A stretch of DNA of 64,000 bases from J027 sp034437655 (GTDB lineage Bacteria > Chloroflexota > Anaerolineae > Aggregatilineales > J027): positions 217,463-281,462 of the forward strand of contig DAOTTU010000063.1 in NCBI GenBank assembly GCA_034437655.1, read 5' to 3'. The notes beneath the pieces are model-generated. The model did no database searches. It was not told the origin of the DNA and saw only the letters and a list, made by a program, of their open reading frames with translations. Made by a program: the position numbers and the translations under genes. The stretch's first letter is position 1; every line of letters starts with the position of its first letter. Positions 8,831 to 18,038 of the stretch are shown here, in pieces.

Positions 8831-9860
8831 CTTGTTCTGGTGCAAGCACGGCGGTGTTTTGTCGGCGTTCGTTGGTATAGTAAAAACTGCTCCCAACAAC
8901 GCCAACCACTTCAGCCATTGTCCAGCAGATGCGGGCGATGATAGCGGCATAGAGCGGTGTTGGGTCTGGTGTAATGCTACTTAGCGCGACGGTCAATAGC
9001 GCTTCACGGATACCAATCCCCCCCGGCGTTATGACAATCAGCAACCCGACGGCCCACACCCCGGGGAACACCCCGACACCGCGTGCGAACTCTGCCGCCG
9101 TAATGCTACTGTCGAGCGCATAGACAACCCCCATGAACGCTGCCCCGATGATGAGCCATTGCACCACAAAAAAAGCGGTAATCGCTGCCACATAACGCAA
9201 AGGCAGATGGGGAAAAATATCAAGCAGCTTGCGAACAATCCCGATTCGGCTAAAAAAGCGTCGCAGCGTCGGATGTCGCAGGCCAATGCCAGCGCCAAGA
9301 AAGGCCGCAGAAAACCCACCGATTTCTAGCACAATCAACGGCAAATAACGGTATTCCCATAGCAGCACCGCCGAGACACTGAAAAATAGCAAGGTCGCGG
9401 CGACCACAGCCAGCCCGGTTTCCCATAGCACAACTTCGATGCTTTTCTTCGCAGGCAGTCCGCGTTGGTTGTACAAAAATCCTCGGCTTGGCAAGGACCA
9501 CAGGCTCCCCGGCAGGTATTTGGCAACTTGCCCTGCAAAAAACGCCTGCCATACAGCCGCTTTGCTCAATTCACCGCCGAGTCCACGTTGCGCAAGGAAC
9601 GTGCCGAAGGGTTGAATCCCCATACCGACAATAAAACCAAGCTGCGCCACTATCAACACAATAGGATCAATCGTCAGCGGTTCGTTCTCAATTTGTGACC
9701 ATTGATCCTGTAGATAGCCGATCATGAAGTACAGAATAGCTCCGGCTAATGCAACTTGTGCGAAGCGCTTGACCCACGGGTTTTTGATGAGGCGTTGAAT
9801 TGATTGCATACCATTTTCCGCTGTTATGCCAGTGTCGTCGCTATCATACTGTGTATACAT
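8811..9860 (-). CDS. Lysylphosphatidylglycerol synthase transmembrane-region / UPF0104-like membrane protein
   Basis: Multi-pass membrane protein of about 349 residues with seven or eight hydrophobic segments. It has the signatures of the LPG synthase TM region / flippase-like family: FLAQRGLGGELSKAAVWQAFFAGQVAKYLPGSLWSLPSRGFLYNQRG near the N-terminus and FPGVWAVGLLIVITPGGIGIREALLTVAL near the C-terminus. Members carry or flip phospholipids, often near glycosyltransferases. The soluble aminoacyl-transfer domain of MprF is absent. ATG 9860 is my preferred start; longer in-frame starts up to 9923 are possible. No lipid-related gene lies beside it. Confidence 0.85.
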   Translation of the reverse strand: MYTQYDSDDTGITAENGMQSIQRLIKNPWVKRFAQVALAGAILYFMIGYLQDQWSQIENEPLTIDPIVLIVAQLGFIVGMGIQPFGTFLAQRGLGGELSKAAVWQAFFAGQVAKYLPGSLWSLPSRGFLYNQRGLPAKKSIEVVLWETGLAVVAATLLFFSVSAVLLWEYRYLPLIVLEIGGFSAAFLGAGIGLRHPTLRRFFSRIGIVRKLLDIFPHLPLRYVAAITAFFVVQWLIIGAAFMGVVYALDSSITAAEFARGVGVFPGVWAVGLLIVITPGGIGIREALLTVALSSITPDPTPLYAAIIARICWTMAEVVGVVGSSFYYTNERRQNTAVLAPEQVTTSSE

Positions 9861-9938
9861 GATGATGATAAGCACCGATTTGCGCACAACGGATGCTGAG
9901 CCTACTGTGTATGGCAAGCCCACCCCTTATTGATAGCA

Positions 9939-11399
9939 TTAGCCACGTGGGTCGTCGTTTGCAAGGTAAGTCGCAATGAGAGACGCTACGTCGCTGTATG
10001 CATCCCCCAGCGCAGCCCAGAAATCCTGCTGCATGACGACCGCGTTTGCGTTCTCTGCTGCATAATTCGCCAGCCACGCCATAAACGCTGCATCTCCAAT
10101 CGTATCGCGTACGGCGTCCAGCATTCGCACCCCGTTCAGGTATACGGCGTTGATATACGGCCGCCATTGGGTGTACTCGTAAACCGTTGAGTCTACATTG
10201 CCGACGATGTTGTAACGGTCTACGCGGAAAGCCCACCATTGCTCAGCGATAGAAGGGTAAAACTCTTGAAAATAGAGGTATTCGCTGTAGGTAGCCAGCG
10301 CTTCGTCAAGGTATGGGTCAAGGCCCTGGTCATTGGCAACCCTGGCATACCACCACTGGTGCGCAACCTCATGCACGGTGATGATGGTTAACCAGTGCAT
10401 GGTATTGCCGTTCCAGATTTCAAACCAGCGCGTACTGACAAATACCAACCCGGTGAACTCGTAACCGTCGGGAAAATCACCTTCGACCACAACCAGACGA
10501 TCATAAGGGTAATCACCAAACACGTCGTTGAAAAATTGCAGGGATTGGCGGGCATCGGTCATAGTGCGGTTGACGGCTTCTTCACCCGGATTCGAATAGA
10601 TATACCATTCCACACTGACACCATTCACATCTTCGGCATAGCGCGTGTAGCCTGTGCTTAAACTAAGCGCAAGGTCGCGTGAGGCGGCGTGTGTGATGCG
10701 CCATTGCATGTTATCCGTACTTTCTACCGTACCCGGTGCAATCAGCATGAGGCCAGCAGGGGCACCATTCACCTGAAAATCAAGCACATAGTCTGCGGAA
10801 AGCGTCACGGCCTGTTCTCCGATGTAGTGGCGCTGCGGCGTGTACCATTCACCATCCTCACGGAAACCATACAAGCCGATGGTGGGAAACCAATGCCCGA
10901 GGTTCAATTGCTGCTCGGTATAAGCCAACCATCCGAGCGGGTTTTCATTCGAAAGCGGTTGTGTATTGATGGCATAACGCAGCGTCACCACCGCTTCACA
11001 CCCCGGTTGGATGCTTTCTTGCAGTGGCACCGTGACACGCATGGCGTCAATCGTGATGTCGCTCAAAAAATTCCCGGTGGCGTTTTGTGCATAGTTGAAC
11101 GTCATGGTGTTAACGCGAGAAAGGCGATGCGGCTCACTGTGAAATACCAGCTCGCTGAGGGTGTCTGCACTATCATTACGATAGGTGACGGTCTGAGTGA
11201 CTTCAACGATCTTTGTGGCCCAGTCAAGCGTGGCTTGCATGTCGTAGCGAACTTGTTGCCCGGCCGAGTCAGTGGGGCAGTTGGCCTGTTGGTGTGGTGT
11301 AACCTGCTTGTTGGGCTCGTGTGCGGCGTGGGTGGGGTGGTGCTGGGCAGTCATCAGCAAACCGAGCGCTAGCAGTGTGAGTAGCAGGTATTTGTGCAT
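9939..11399 (-). CDS. Secreted M1-family (gluzincin) metallopeptidase-like protein
   Basis: A 486-residue protein with a cleavable signal peptide (MHKYLLLTLLALGLLMTA..THA). The N-terminal half is the beta-rich domain of M1 peptidases; the catalytic region reads TVHEVAHQWWYARV followed by DEALATYSEYLYF, giving HExxH and the downstream glutamate zinc ligand. It would cleave peptides outside the membrane. The familiar GAMEN motif is not obvious (GYEFTGLVFVSTRWF stands near that place), so specificity cannot be inferred. ATG 11399 has AGGAG 9 nt upstream. A long antisense frame between 10689 and 11372 is a shadow. Confidence 0.88.
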   Translation of the reverse strand: MHKYLLLTLLALGLLMTAQHHPTHAAHEPNKQVTPHQQANCPTDSAGQQVRYDMQATLDWATKIVEVTQTVTYRNDSADTLSELVFHSEPHRLSRVNTMTFNYAQNATGNFLSDITIDAMRVTVPLQESIQPGCEAVVTLRYAINTQPLSNENPLGWLAYTEQQLNLGHWFPTIGLYGFREDGEWYTPQRHYIGEQAVTLSADYVLDFQVNGAPAGLMLIAPGTVESTDNMQWRITHAASRDLALSLSTGYTRYAEDVNGVSVEWYIYSNPGEEAVNRTMTDARQSLQFFNDVFGDYPYDRLVVVEGDFPDGYEFTGLVFVSTRWFEIWNGNTMHWLTIITVHEVAHQWWYARVANDQGLDPYLDEALATYSEYLYFQEFYPSIAEQWWAFRVDRYNIVGNVDSTVYEYTQWRPYINAVYLNGVRMLDAVRDTIGDAAFMAWLANYAAENANAVVMQQDFWAALGDAYSDVASLIATYLANDDPRG

Positions 11400-11501
11400 T
11401 GTGCGTTTCTCCTGACAAAGATGGTCTATCGCGCAATTGATACGCAATGTATGGGTGGAGAGCATATCCCCACCCATACCGCAATTATCGATATTGATGC
11501 C

Positions 11502-13095
11502 CTAATTCAACGTACCGGGCACAAAAATCCAATCTGGTGACCAGTCTGTTGCGGGGTCGTCTGTCAGGCAGGTTTGGTTCGAGCCATCGGCGTTCATCAC
11601 GCAAATGTCGAAATTGCCGTTCTGTTCAGACTCATAGGCAATCTGACTACCATCTGGGGACCAGACCGGGTCGTCGTCGGTGCCGGGGTTGGTGGTCAGG
11701 CGATTGATATTGCTGCCATCGGTGCGCATCGTGTAGATTTCAGAATTGTTGTCCTCACGAGTTGAGCCAAAGATCAGCCCGGTGCCGTTCAAAGACCAGT
11801 CTGGTTGACCATCATAAAAGGCGTTGTTGGTGAGGCGGGTAATGGTGCCTGTGTTCAGGTTGACACGGTAGATTTCGCGGCCGCCGCTGGTGTCAGAGTA
11901 GTAAATCAGTTCTTGACCGTCTGGTGACCACGTCGGCGAGCGATCAACCGCGCCCTCGTTAAACGTGATTTGCTGCTGATTTGTACCGTCGGCATTCATC
12001 ACCCAGATTTCAAAATCACCATCGGCGTTGCTGTGATAGGCAATGCGTGTACCGTCCGGGCTCCAGGCCGGGCCGAAGTCGTTAATGCCCTCGTTATTGG
12101 TGATTTGTCGTTGCGCAGTGCCATCGGCGTTGGCGACGAAAATCTCAAAGTCACCGTCTACTTCGCTTTCCCATGCCAACCGTGTGCCATCCTTTGACCA
12201 TGACGGTTTATCGTCGTTGACGTCATTAAATGTGACCTGACGCAGCCCGCTACCATCAGCGTTCATCACAAAAATTTCATAATCACCATCACGGTTAGAG
12301 GCAAAGGCAATCTGGGTTTGGCCGGCGTCGGGGCGTTCGATTTCGAACTGGACATCGCCTTCATCAACCACTTCGCCAACTTCGAAGTTCTCGTCACCTT
12401 CTTGCGGAACGGTTACAACGGCACAGGTGCTGTTCAACAGCAGGTCAAGAATGGCGTTCAAACCCTGAAAGCCACTGACGGTAAATACTGATGAATCGCC
12501 ACCGCTGATGTTGATCAGTTCAGTGAAGTCAACATCCCCCACAGCAATGCCAAAAACGGCAGTACCCTGCGCGCGGGCACGGTCGGCAGAGACAATCGGG
12601 TTGCCGGCTTCATTATGGCGACCATCAGACAGCACAATGATTACACGCGGAATCCCGGCGCGGCGTGTAACGAATTGTTGCTGTGCCATATCAATGCCAG
12701 CGGCAATATTGGTCGATTCGCCGAACTTGGTCATATTGTCAATCGCTGCATTGACTTCAGCCTCGTCCTGCGAAAGCCCGATATAGAGTTCGGCTGTGGT
12801 CGAAAACTGAATCAGCCCAACATTGGCGTCACGCGGACCGATCGTGAAGGAGCCAACAGCCAACAAGGTTGCGCACAAAGTCTTTCATGACCTCAAAGTC
12901 TGGCTCAGTGATGCTGCCCGACCCATCAAGCACGAGCATCAGATCCAACGAGCAACCGCTCTGGTGATGTTGTGGATTGGTGTGCGGTGTTTCAACGGCT
13001 GCGACTGGTGACGACATGAAGCTCGTACCACTGAGGGCAACAACGAATGCCAGTGCGAACAGAAGCATGGGGCGAAACAATGTAGAAATGCTCAT
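11502..13095 (-). pseudogene. VWA-domain / TolB-like propeller secreted protein, frameshifted by a 7-bp duplication
   Basis: Two adjacent reading frames together make one protein: a signal peptide and the start of a von Willebrand A domain (DLMLVLDGSGSI) in the upstream frame, and the rest of the VWA domain (GESTNIAAGI, VIIVLSDGRHNE) plus about six TolB/PD40 beta-propeller repeats (PSWSKDGTRLAWES, PAWSPDGTRIAYHS and so on) in the second. The frames join at a direct tandem repeat of agccaac (12851-12864); removing one copy restores a 528-residue protein with VGSFTIGP across the joint. ATG 13095 follows a GAGGAG site. The MIDAS residues of the VWA domain are all present, so the break is recent or a sequencing artefact. 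Confidence 0.85.
12851..12864. repeat. 7-bp tandem duplication causing a frameshift
   Basis: The heptamer agccaac occurs twice in direct tandem inside the VWA-domain gene. One copy fewer restores the reading frame exactly, so this is the likely cause of the split. A slipped-strand duplication is the natural explanation; an assembly error cannot be excluded. Confidence 0.9.
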
Positions 13096-13282
13096 GGTCA
13101 ACTCCTCAAGCTAACAAGACAATGCAAAAAGTGTTGCTTTCAGAGTACGACCGTTTACAAAAGCGCACAACTGCTCGCAGGCGACTCATTGAGCAGCAGT
13201 GCATGTTGCGCAGGCTCTATGTGCGCAAAACGTCGTCTGTGCCAATTCTGTGCCACTTTTCGTCGTTTAGCCTGATGTGCTG

Positions 13283-14524
13283 CTATGGACGGGCGACGAC
13301 TCCCCAGGTATTGCCTTGCACTGAAATCGCCTCGCGCCCGTCGAGCGTAATCCGGTAGAGGATGCTGCCGGGGAGGTATTCCCCGCGCAAAATAGCGGCA
13401 TCACCCGGTAAATCACCCGGAAGGCGGCCAGCGTTCAGGTCCGCGGCTGCACGGAAGTTGCTTTCTACCACCGCCGCAAAAATATAGCGATCAGTCACCG
13501 TCATCGAAGACACCCCATAGAAATCGCCAAGACTGGCCAGTTGCAGGGTGCGCCCGGTCACAAGGTCAAGCCGCCAGATGGTGATCGCCGCGCTGGTCAG
13601 GTCGAGGTTTGTGGTGATAACCGGGTTCAGTTGGAGCGGGCTGTTGGGGGGCTGGCGGACGGCCATATACAAATAACGATCACCATAACCCCAGGCAACA
13701 CGCTCAATCGTCCCAACATCTACCGTATAGTTGCGAATACCGCTGCTGATGAGATCCAACATGAGGATTGCATTGTCGCTGGTGGGCCCTGCCAGTCGTG
13801 ACAGGTTTTTGTTCGTGGCACTTTTACCCACAAGGAGCGTCTCCGCACCGGGATAGTCGAATGTTTGCCCGGTGTCGAGATTGATGCCGCGTAGCCCCGG
13901 CGCTGGAAAACAACACGAATAGAAGATCGTCGGGCCATAGGTTGGAATCAACCCCGGCCGTCCGCTGTTGAGTAACCCGCCATCCATTGCATACTGCAAC
14001 GCCGCCCCGACCGCAAAGACCGTATCGCTGCCCGACGGATATTGCCCCACGTAGCCAACCAACCGCCCCGTGCCGCTACTGATTAGCCCAACGTTGGTTT
14101 CACGGAGCGGTAAAGTAATGATTTCGGGGTTGTCGGTGGGTTGGGGGTTGCGGCGTTCCAGATAATACAGGGCGTCGCCAGGACGATTGAGCGTTATGGA
14201 GAGACTATATGCCCCCGGGAGTTGCACGGCTGAACCACCCGCCGCAAAGGTCTGGAAAAGTGAATCCCTGCGCACGATATAGAGAATTTCACCATCTCGT
14301 GACCAGAACAGCTTGCCCGCCTCACCTGCGAAAACCGGCCCGACTTCTTCCAGAGGCGTTCCCTGTGCGTCGGCAAGGTACACACTATTGTTGTAAACAT
14401 AAGCCAGCGCAACTGCGGGCTGTTGTTGGCGGCTGGGGTGAGCATGGATGCCGATTTGGGGGGTGCTGAGTAAGACAATCGGCAACCATAGCAGGAAAAC
14501 AAGAAGCAAACGGCTACGCTGCAT
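13283..14524 (-). CDS. Secreted beta-propeller-like protein of unknown function
   Basis: A 413-residue exported protein: signal peptide MQRSRLLLVFLLWLPIVLLS at the N-terminus, then strands typical of TolB/WD40-like propellers (ALAYVYNNSVYLADAQG, GKLFWSRDGEILYIVRRDS, NRPGDALYYLERR, IERVAWGYGDRYLYMAV, IWRLDLVTGRTLQLASL). No enzyme motif is visible. Such proteins often bind other proteins or ligands outside the membrane. It has no clear promoter of its own in view, but the pfkA terminator at 14581-14614 separates it from the gene upstream, so it should have a separate promoter. The same strand carries the VWA/TolB gene 190 nt further on. Confidence 0.75.
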   Translation of the reverse strand: MQRSRLLLVFLLWLPIVLLSTPQIGIHAHPSRQQQPAVALAYVYNNSVYLADAQGTPLEEVGPVFAGEAGKLFWSRDGEILYIVRRDSLFQTFAAGGSAVQLPGAYSLSITLNRPGDALYYLERRNPQPTDNPEIITLPLRETNVGLISSGTGRLVGYVGQYPSGSDTVFAVGAALQYAMDGGLLNSGRPGLIPTYGPTIFYSCCFPAPGLRGINLDTGQTFDYPGAETLLVGKSATNKNLSRLAGPTSDNAILMLDLISSGIRNYTVDVGTIERVAWGYGDRYLYMAVRQPPNSPLQLNPVITTNLDLTSAAITIWRLDLVTGRTLQLASLGDFYGVSSMTVTDRYIFAAVVESNFRAAADLNAGRLPGDLPGDAAILRGEYLPGSILYRITLDGREAISVQGNTWGVVARP

Positions 14525-14580
14525 GGGTGGGTTTCCCTATGAAATTTGTATGCGAATATATCGCCAGTATAACGTGACAC

Positions 14581-14614
14581 CAAAAAGAGCAACATGCCCG
14601 GGACATGCTGCTCT
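14581..14614 (-). terminator. Rho-independent terminator of pfkA
   Basis: On the minus strand an 11-bp stem (AGAGCAGCATG with CATGTTGCTCT, one G-U pair) with a 7-nt loop is followed by TTTTT. It lies 31 nt past the stop codon of the phosphofructokinase gene and before the next gene on the same strand. Confidence 0.9.
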
Positions 14615-14644
14615 ATCAATCAAGTGCTTTAGGAGATGTGGTGG

Positions 14645-15610
14645 TTAACGTGACAGTACTTGCGCCATATTATAGTAGCTGTCAGTGATTTGCCGCTGAT
14701 TGCTGATCACGTCTTCCAGTGGGGTAGTCGATATTTCGCGGCCGTCTAGCCCGACCATAACGCCGCTTTCCCCTTCTAAAAGACGATCAACCGCTGCAAC
14801 ACCCATTCGCGTCGCCAGCAAGCGGTCAAAAGCTGTTGGGCTGCCCCCGCGCTGAACATGCCCCAGAATCGTCATCCGCACTTCAAACCCGCATGGATGT
14901 TGGGCCAGATAGTCCGCAACTTCGTTAATTTTGTGTGTCGCACCTTCAGCAATGACAGCAATCGCGTGCGATTTACCACGCATATAGGCGTCGTCGAGCG
15001 CCTGGGCGACTTCTTCGAGGTCGAGTGGACGTTCTGGGGTAACGACGATTTCTGCGCCCCCGAGGATGCCACTCATCAGGGTCAGGTAGCCACAGTTGCG
15101 ACCCATAGCCTCGATCAAGAAAGCCCGCTCATGGCTGGATGCGGTGTCGCGTAGTTTGTCGATGGCGTCAAGAATGGTGTTGAGCGCGGTATCAACCCCA
15201 ATTGACATATTGGTGCCCCAGATGTCGTTGTCAATGCTGCCGGGGATACCGATCACGGGGAATTCAAGACAGTGCAGGGCGAGTGCCCCCGTCAGGCTAC
15301 CGTCGCCGCCAATGACGACCAGCGCCTCAATGCCCTGTTCATTCAAACGACGTAGCCCGCGTTTTTGCCCTTTTTCGGTTCTGAAGTCGGCGCTACGTGC
15401 AGTCTGCAAGATGGTACCGCCACGTTGTAAGATGCCGCTGACCTCACGATTGGTCAGGCGTTCAAAGTCACCGGCCAACAGGCCCGTATACCCGCGCCGG
15501 ATGCCGAACACTTCAATACCTTTGGCGTCGGCTGTACGCACCACTGCACGGATGGCGGCATTCATTCCGGGGGCGTCACCTCCGCTTGTCATCACGGCGA
15601 TTCGTCGCAT
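14645..15610 (-). CDS. pfkA: 6-phosphofructokinase
   Basis: Phosphorylates fructose-6-phosphate to fructose-1,6-bisphosphate, the committing step of glycolysis. The 321-residue length is that of bacterial PfkA. Signatures: MTSGGDAPGMNAAIR at the N-terminus, GGDGSLTGA (the ATP-type GGDGS rather than the PPi-type GGDD), PGSIDNDI (PGTIDND with T to S), EAMGRNCGYL, and LGHVQRGGSPTAFDR. ATG 15610 is chosen because AAGGA lies 6 nt upstream; an extra five codons would be possible. It appears monocistronic, with a strong terminator just downstream. Confidence 0.95.
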   Translation of the reverse strand: MRRIAVMTSGGDAPGMNAAIRAVVRTADAKGIEVFGIRRGYTGLLAGDFERLTNREVSGILQRGGTILQTARSADFRTEKGQKRGLRRLNEQGIEALVVIGGDGSLTGALALHCLEFPVIGIPGSIDNDIWGTNMSIGVDTALNTILDAIDKLRDTASSHERAFLIEAMGRNCGYLTLMSGILGGAEIVVTPERPLDLEEVAQALDDAYMRGKSHAIAVIAEGATHKINEVADYLAQHPCGFEVRMTILGHVQRGGSPTAFDRLLATRMGVAAVDRLLEGESGVMVGLDGREISTTPLEDVISNQRQITDSYYNMAQVLSR

Positions 15611-15743
15611 GGTGTTTTCCTTCACAATCTGCTGTTGTGTCTAACTTTAGGAATATTGTAACGCGACTACCGTCCACTTTGTTCAGTCAATTTGACCGAG
15701 AGCGTTAAAAAACTGTTAATCTTTCACCAGCGGTGGTGGCTCC

Positions 15744-17198
15744 CTAACTGGACGGTGTGGGAGATGGTAGCAGTGGTGTTGCGGCTGGTGTTGTAAACAT
15801 GCTTGCGTCTACATCAAACATCGTTTCTTCTGTCACGATCGGCAGATTGCTGCAATTGCCATAGAGACTAACCCCACTGCGCAATACAAAGCCGACATAG
15901 ATTGAGCCTGTCTGCTGTGAAATCCCCGTGATGCGTAGCCAGTCGCCATCTTCGAATCGTCCGATAACAGTCATGTTCGCGAAGGACTGAATCGGCGGTG
16001 TACTCTCGTCGGGCAATCCATAGATTGCTACCGCCGAAGGAAACTCTGCGCTGCCACCGATAGCGGTACATTGGGCTGTGTTGGCGCTTTGCGTGGGCGT
16101 TGGGGCTGGGATCTGGTTACAATCCCCGGCAAGCTGCACCGCGTCGCTCTCGACCCATCCATACACGCCACTACCATCAGGAGCAACTACTTCGAGCCAG
16201 TCAATGTTGTGCAGAATGGTTTTGACCCACCATGTCTCGCCCGGTTCAATCTCACGGTTGAGTTCCGCCCCGTTTGGCGATGCAAAGATGGTAATGCTAT
16301 CCTCAGCGTCTGCATCAGCCGGCGCACTCACGCGGCAGGTGTCGCCTAAAGCAGGGGCAGCTACTGCGTTAGAAGTGCGGTCCGGCAAGATTGTTGCGGT
16401 TTCCACTGGCAAAGATTGAATGTCTGGCCCCGGCGCATTCCCACCCCCTTGTGGTCGGTCTGGTGCAATGGGCACGGCAGGCTCCTGAGAGGGGAACGGG
16501 GGCTGCGTTGGGCTGGCTGCTGGGATTGATGTGTCAAGAATCCCGGCATTATCTGTGTCTGTAGGGAGCAGGGTAATCGTCGGCGTTGGTGTCGGATTTG
16601 ACACTACCCCGGCACCCGGAACAATCATGCCCAGGGTGGGTGTGCCCTTTACATTCGACTGGGTTGTGGAGGTGTCATCAGTGCCCAGCACGATCGTCAA
16701 TAGAAAGCCAACCACGAACAGCGTCACAATGGCAGCCGCAATGCCTGCCAGCGGGACTCGGATGCCTTTTGTTGTGTTGTCACCTGTACGAAAGTAACCA
16801 GCGGCGTCTTGCGTTGGCTCAGCGGGGCGTGGTGCCTGCACGGTTGATTCCTGGCGTGGAAACTGCTTGATTTTCGCCGGTGGGGCAGAGGGTTTAGGAC
16901 GTGACACCGTACGCGCTGTAAAACCACCGTTAGCGCTGGCGTTGTGCGGTTGCGTGGCTTGCCCATCTTGTGGACGCAACCGGGCCTTAAAATCCGCTGA
17001 CAGTGGCGGGGGCTCCGCAGCCCAGTCGCTTGCTGTATCACGCACTACATCAGCCAACACCTGCCACTCGAAAAGTGCCTGTTGCAATTCAGGGTCACGT
17101 GCAAGCTGTTGTTCGAGCGCTGCCGTTTCTTGTGCGGAAAGCTCACCGCATACATAAAACGGTAGTAGTTCGTGCCAATCACGATTATTCACCGGCAT
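15744..17198 (-). CDS. Membrane anti-sigma-factor-like protein with extracellular SH3-like domains
   Basis: A 484-residue protein encoded directly after, and overlapping by 14 nt, the ECF sigma-factor gene. Its N-terminus (WHELLPFYVCGELSAQETAALEQQLARDPELQQ) matches the general form of anti-sigma zinc-binding domains, but it keeps only one His and one Cys of the HxxxCxxC pattern. One transmembrane helix lies at about 148-171, after a Pro/Ala-rich linker. Outside are Thr/Pro-rich linkers and two SH3-like modules (about 285-355 and 375-440) that end in WVKTILHNIDWLEVVAPDG and related strands. It probably holds the sigma factor at the membrane and senses wall or peptide ligands. Confidence 0.8.
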   Translation of the reverse strand: MPVNNRDWHELLPFYVCGELSAQETAALEQQLARDPELQQALFEWQVLADVVRDTASDWAAEPPPLSADFKARLRPQDGQATQPHNASANGGFTARTVSRPKPSAPPAKIKQFPRQESTVQAPRPAEPTQDAAGYFRTGDNTTKGIRVPLAGIAAAIVTLFVVGFLLTIVLGTDDTSTTQSNVKGTPTLGMIVPGAGVVSNPTPTPTITLLPTDTDNAGILDTSIPAASPTQPPFPSQEPAVPIAPDRPQGGGNAPGPDIQSLPVETATILPDRTSNAVAAPALGDTCRVSAPADADAEDSITIFASPNGAELNREIEPGETWWVKTILHNIDWLEVVAPDGSGVYGWVESDAVQLAGDCNQIPAPTPTQSANTAQCTAIGGSAEFPSAVAIYGLPDESTPPIQSFANMTVIGRFEDGDWLRITGISQQTGSIYVGFVLRSGVSLYGNCSNLPIVTEETMFDVDASMFTTPAATPLLPSPTPSS

Positions 17199-17763
17199 TA
17201 CCTTCCCGTAATGTCATTGTACGGCGCAGTGCCTCTTTGGCCCGGTGCAGGCGACTTTTCACGGTGCCAACGCTGATGTTAAGCACATCTGCGATCTCAG
17301 GACCAGTTAGTTGTTGAAAGAAAAATAAGACCAATATTTCACGTTGCTCGGGCTTCAGGTCTTGCAGCGCATCGCGCACGGCCGAGCGGTCAAACTCACG
17401 GGCGACGGCTTCATAGGGCCCGGTGTCGGTGCTGGCCAGGTCATAAACCTTGTCCACGTCCACCAATTGTGGGCGTTGTTTGCGCTGCGTGTTGATGGCA
17501 CGGTTGCGCGCGATAACCAGCAGCCATGTTTTGACACTGCTGTCGCCGCGAAAGTTTGCAGCATTGTTCCACGCAGCCAGCATGGTGTCTTGCAAAACTT
17601 CCTCGGCAAGCTGACGATTATTCAGCCGCGCCTGCAAAAAGGCCAGTAGGCCGGATGCATGGCGTGCATACAGTTCGTCCAGGGCTTGCATGTTTCCCGT
17701 CGCCATCGCAGTGATAAGCGACGCATCCGGGTCCGTCTCCGGTGCTGTCTGATATTGATGCAT
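17185..17763 (-). CDS. ECF-type RNA polymerase sigma factor
   Basis: A 192-residue sigma-70-family factor. Region 2 (LDELYARHASGLLAFLQARL through FRGDSSVKTWLLVIARNRAI) binds core polymerase and the -10 element; region 4 (LKPEQREILVLFFFQQLTGPEIADVLNISVGTVKSRLHRAKEALRR) is the helix-turn-helix for the -35 element. Regions 1 and 3 are absent, as in extracytoplasmic-function factors. It is followed by its probable anti-sigma gene with a 14-nt overlap, so the two are likely translated together. The upstream gene on the other strand is gltX, 275 nt away; regulation of this pair is probably autogenous, which the sequence alone cannot show. Confidence 0.93.
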   Translation of the reverse strand: MHQYQTAPETDPDASLITAMATGNMQALDELYARHASGLLAFLQARLNNRQLAEEVLQDTMLAAWNNAANFRGDSSVKTWLLVIARNRAINTQRKQRPQLVDVDKVYDLASTDTGPYEAVAREFDRSAVRDALQDLKPEQREILVLFFFQQLTGPEIADVLNISVGTVKSRLHRAKEALRRTMTLREGNAGE

Positions 17764-17966
17764 CTCTGCTCCCGACGATACAATCCTCTACAGGTATTGA
17801 CACAGGTTGGGTAATGATGGTTGCATTTTAGATGCTTAAAATTGCATTAGGAAGTTCAGTTTTGCCCTGAACTGAGTTCGTAGGCTAATCGTCAGGTGTG
17901 CCAAGTGGTTTTAGTGATTGTTAAAAGTTCACAAAAGGTCGCAGGCTGAATACTTCTGGTGCATCT

Positions 17967-17974
17967 GTTATAAT
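17967..17974 (+). promoter_or_regulatory. Probable extended -10 promoter for gltX
   Basis: TGTTATAAT is a perfect -10 hexamer (17969-17974) preceded by the extended -10 TG, 65 nt upstream of the gltX start. The -35 region at the usual distance is weak, as is typical of extended -10 promoters. Confidence 0.5.
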
Positions 17975-18038
17975 GCGGGCATTCATGAACTTTCAGGCAC
18001 TAATCCACACACCATGACCGAGCAAAAAGGAGTTTCTT

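Noticed and set aside
8658..8984. Plus-strand frame across the end of the TerB-like gene
   Set aside because: Out of frame with the TerB-like gene and antisense to the flippase-like gene; no start site.
10689..11372. A 227-residue plus-strand frame opposite the M1-like gene
   Set aside because: Antisense shadow of a protein with a signal peptide and HExxH motif; no ribosome site or domain.
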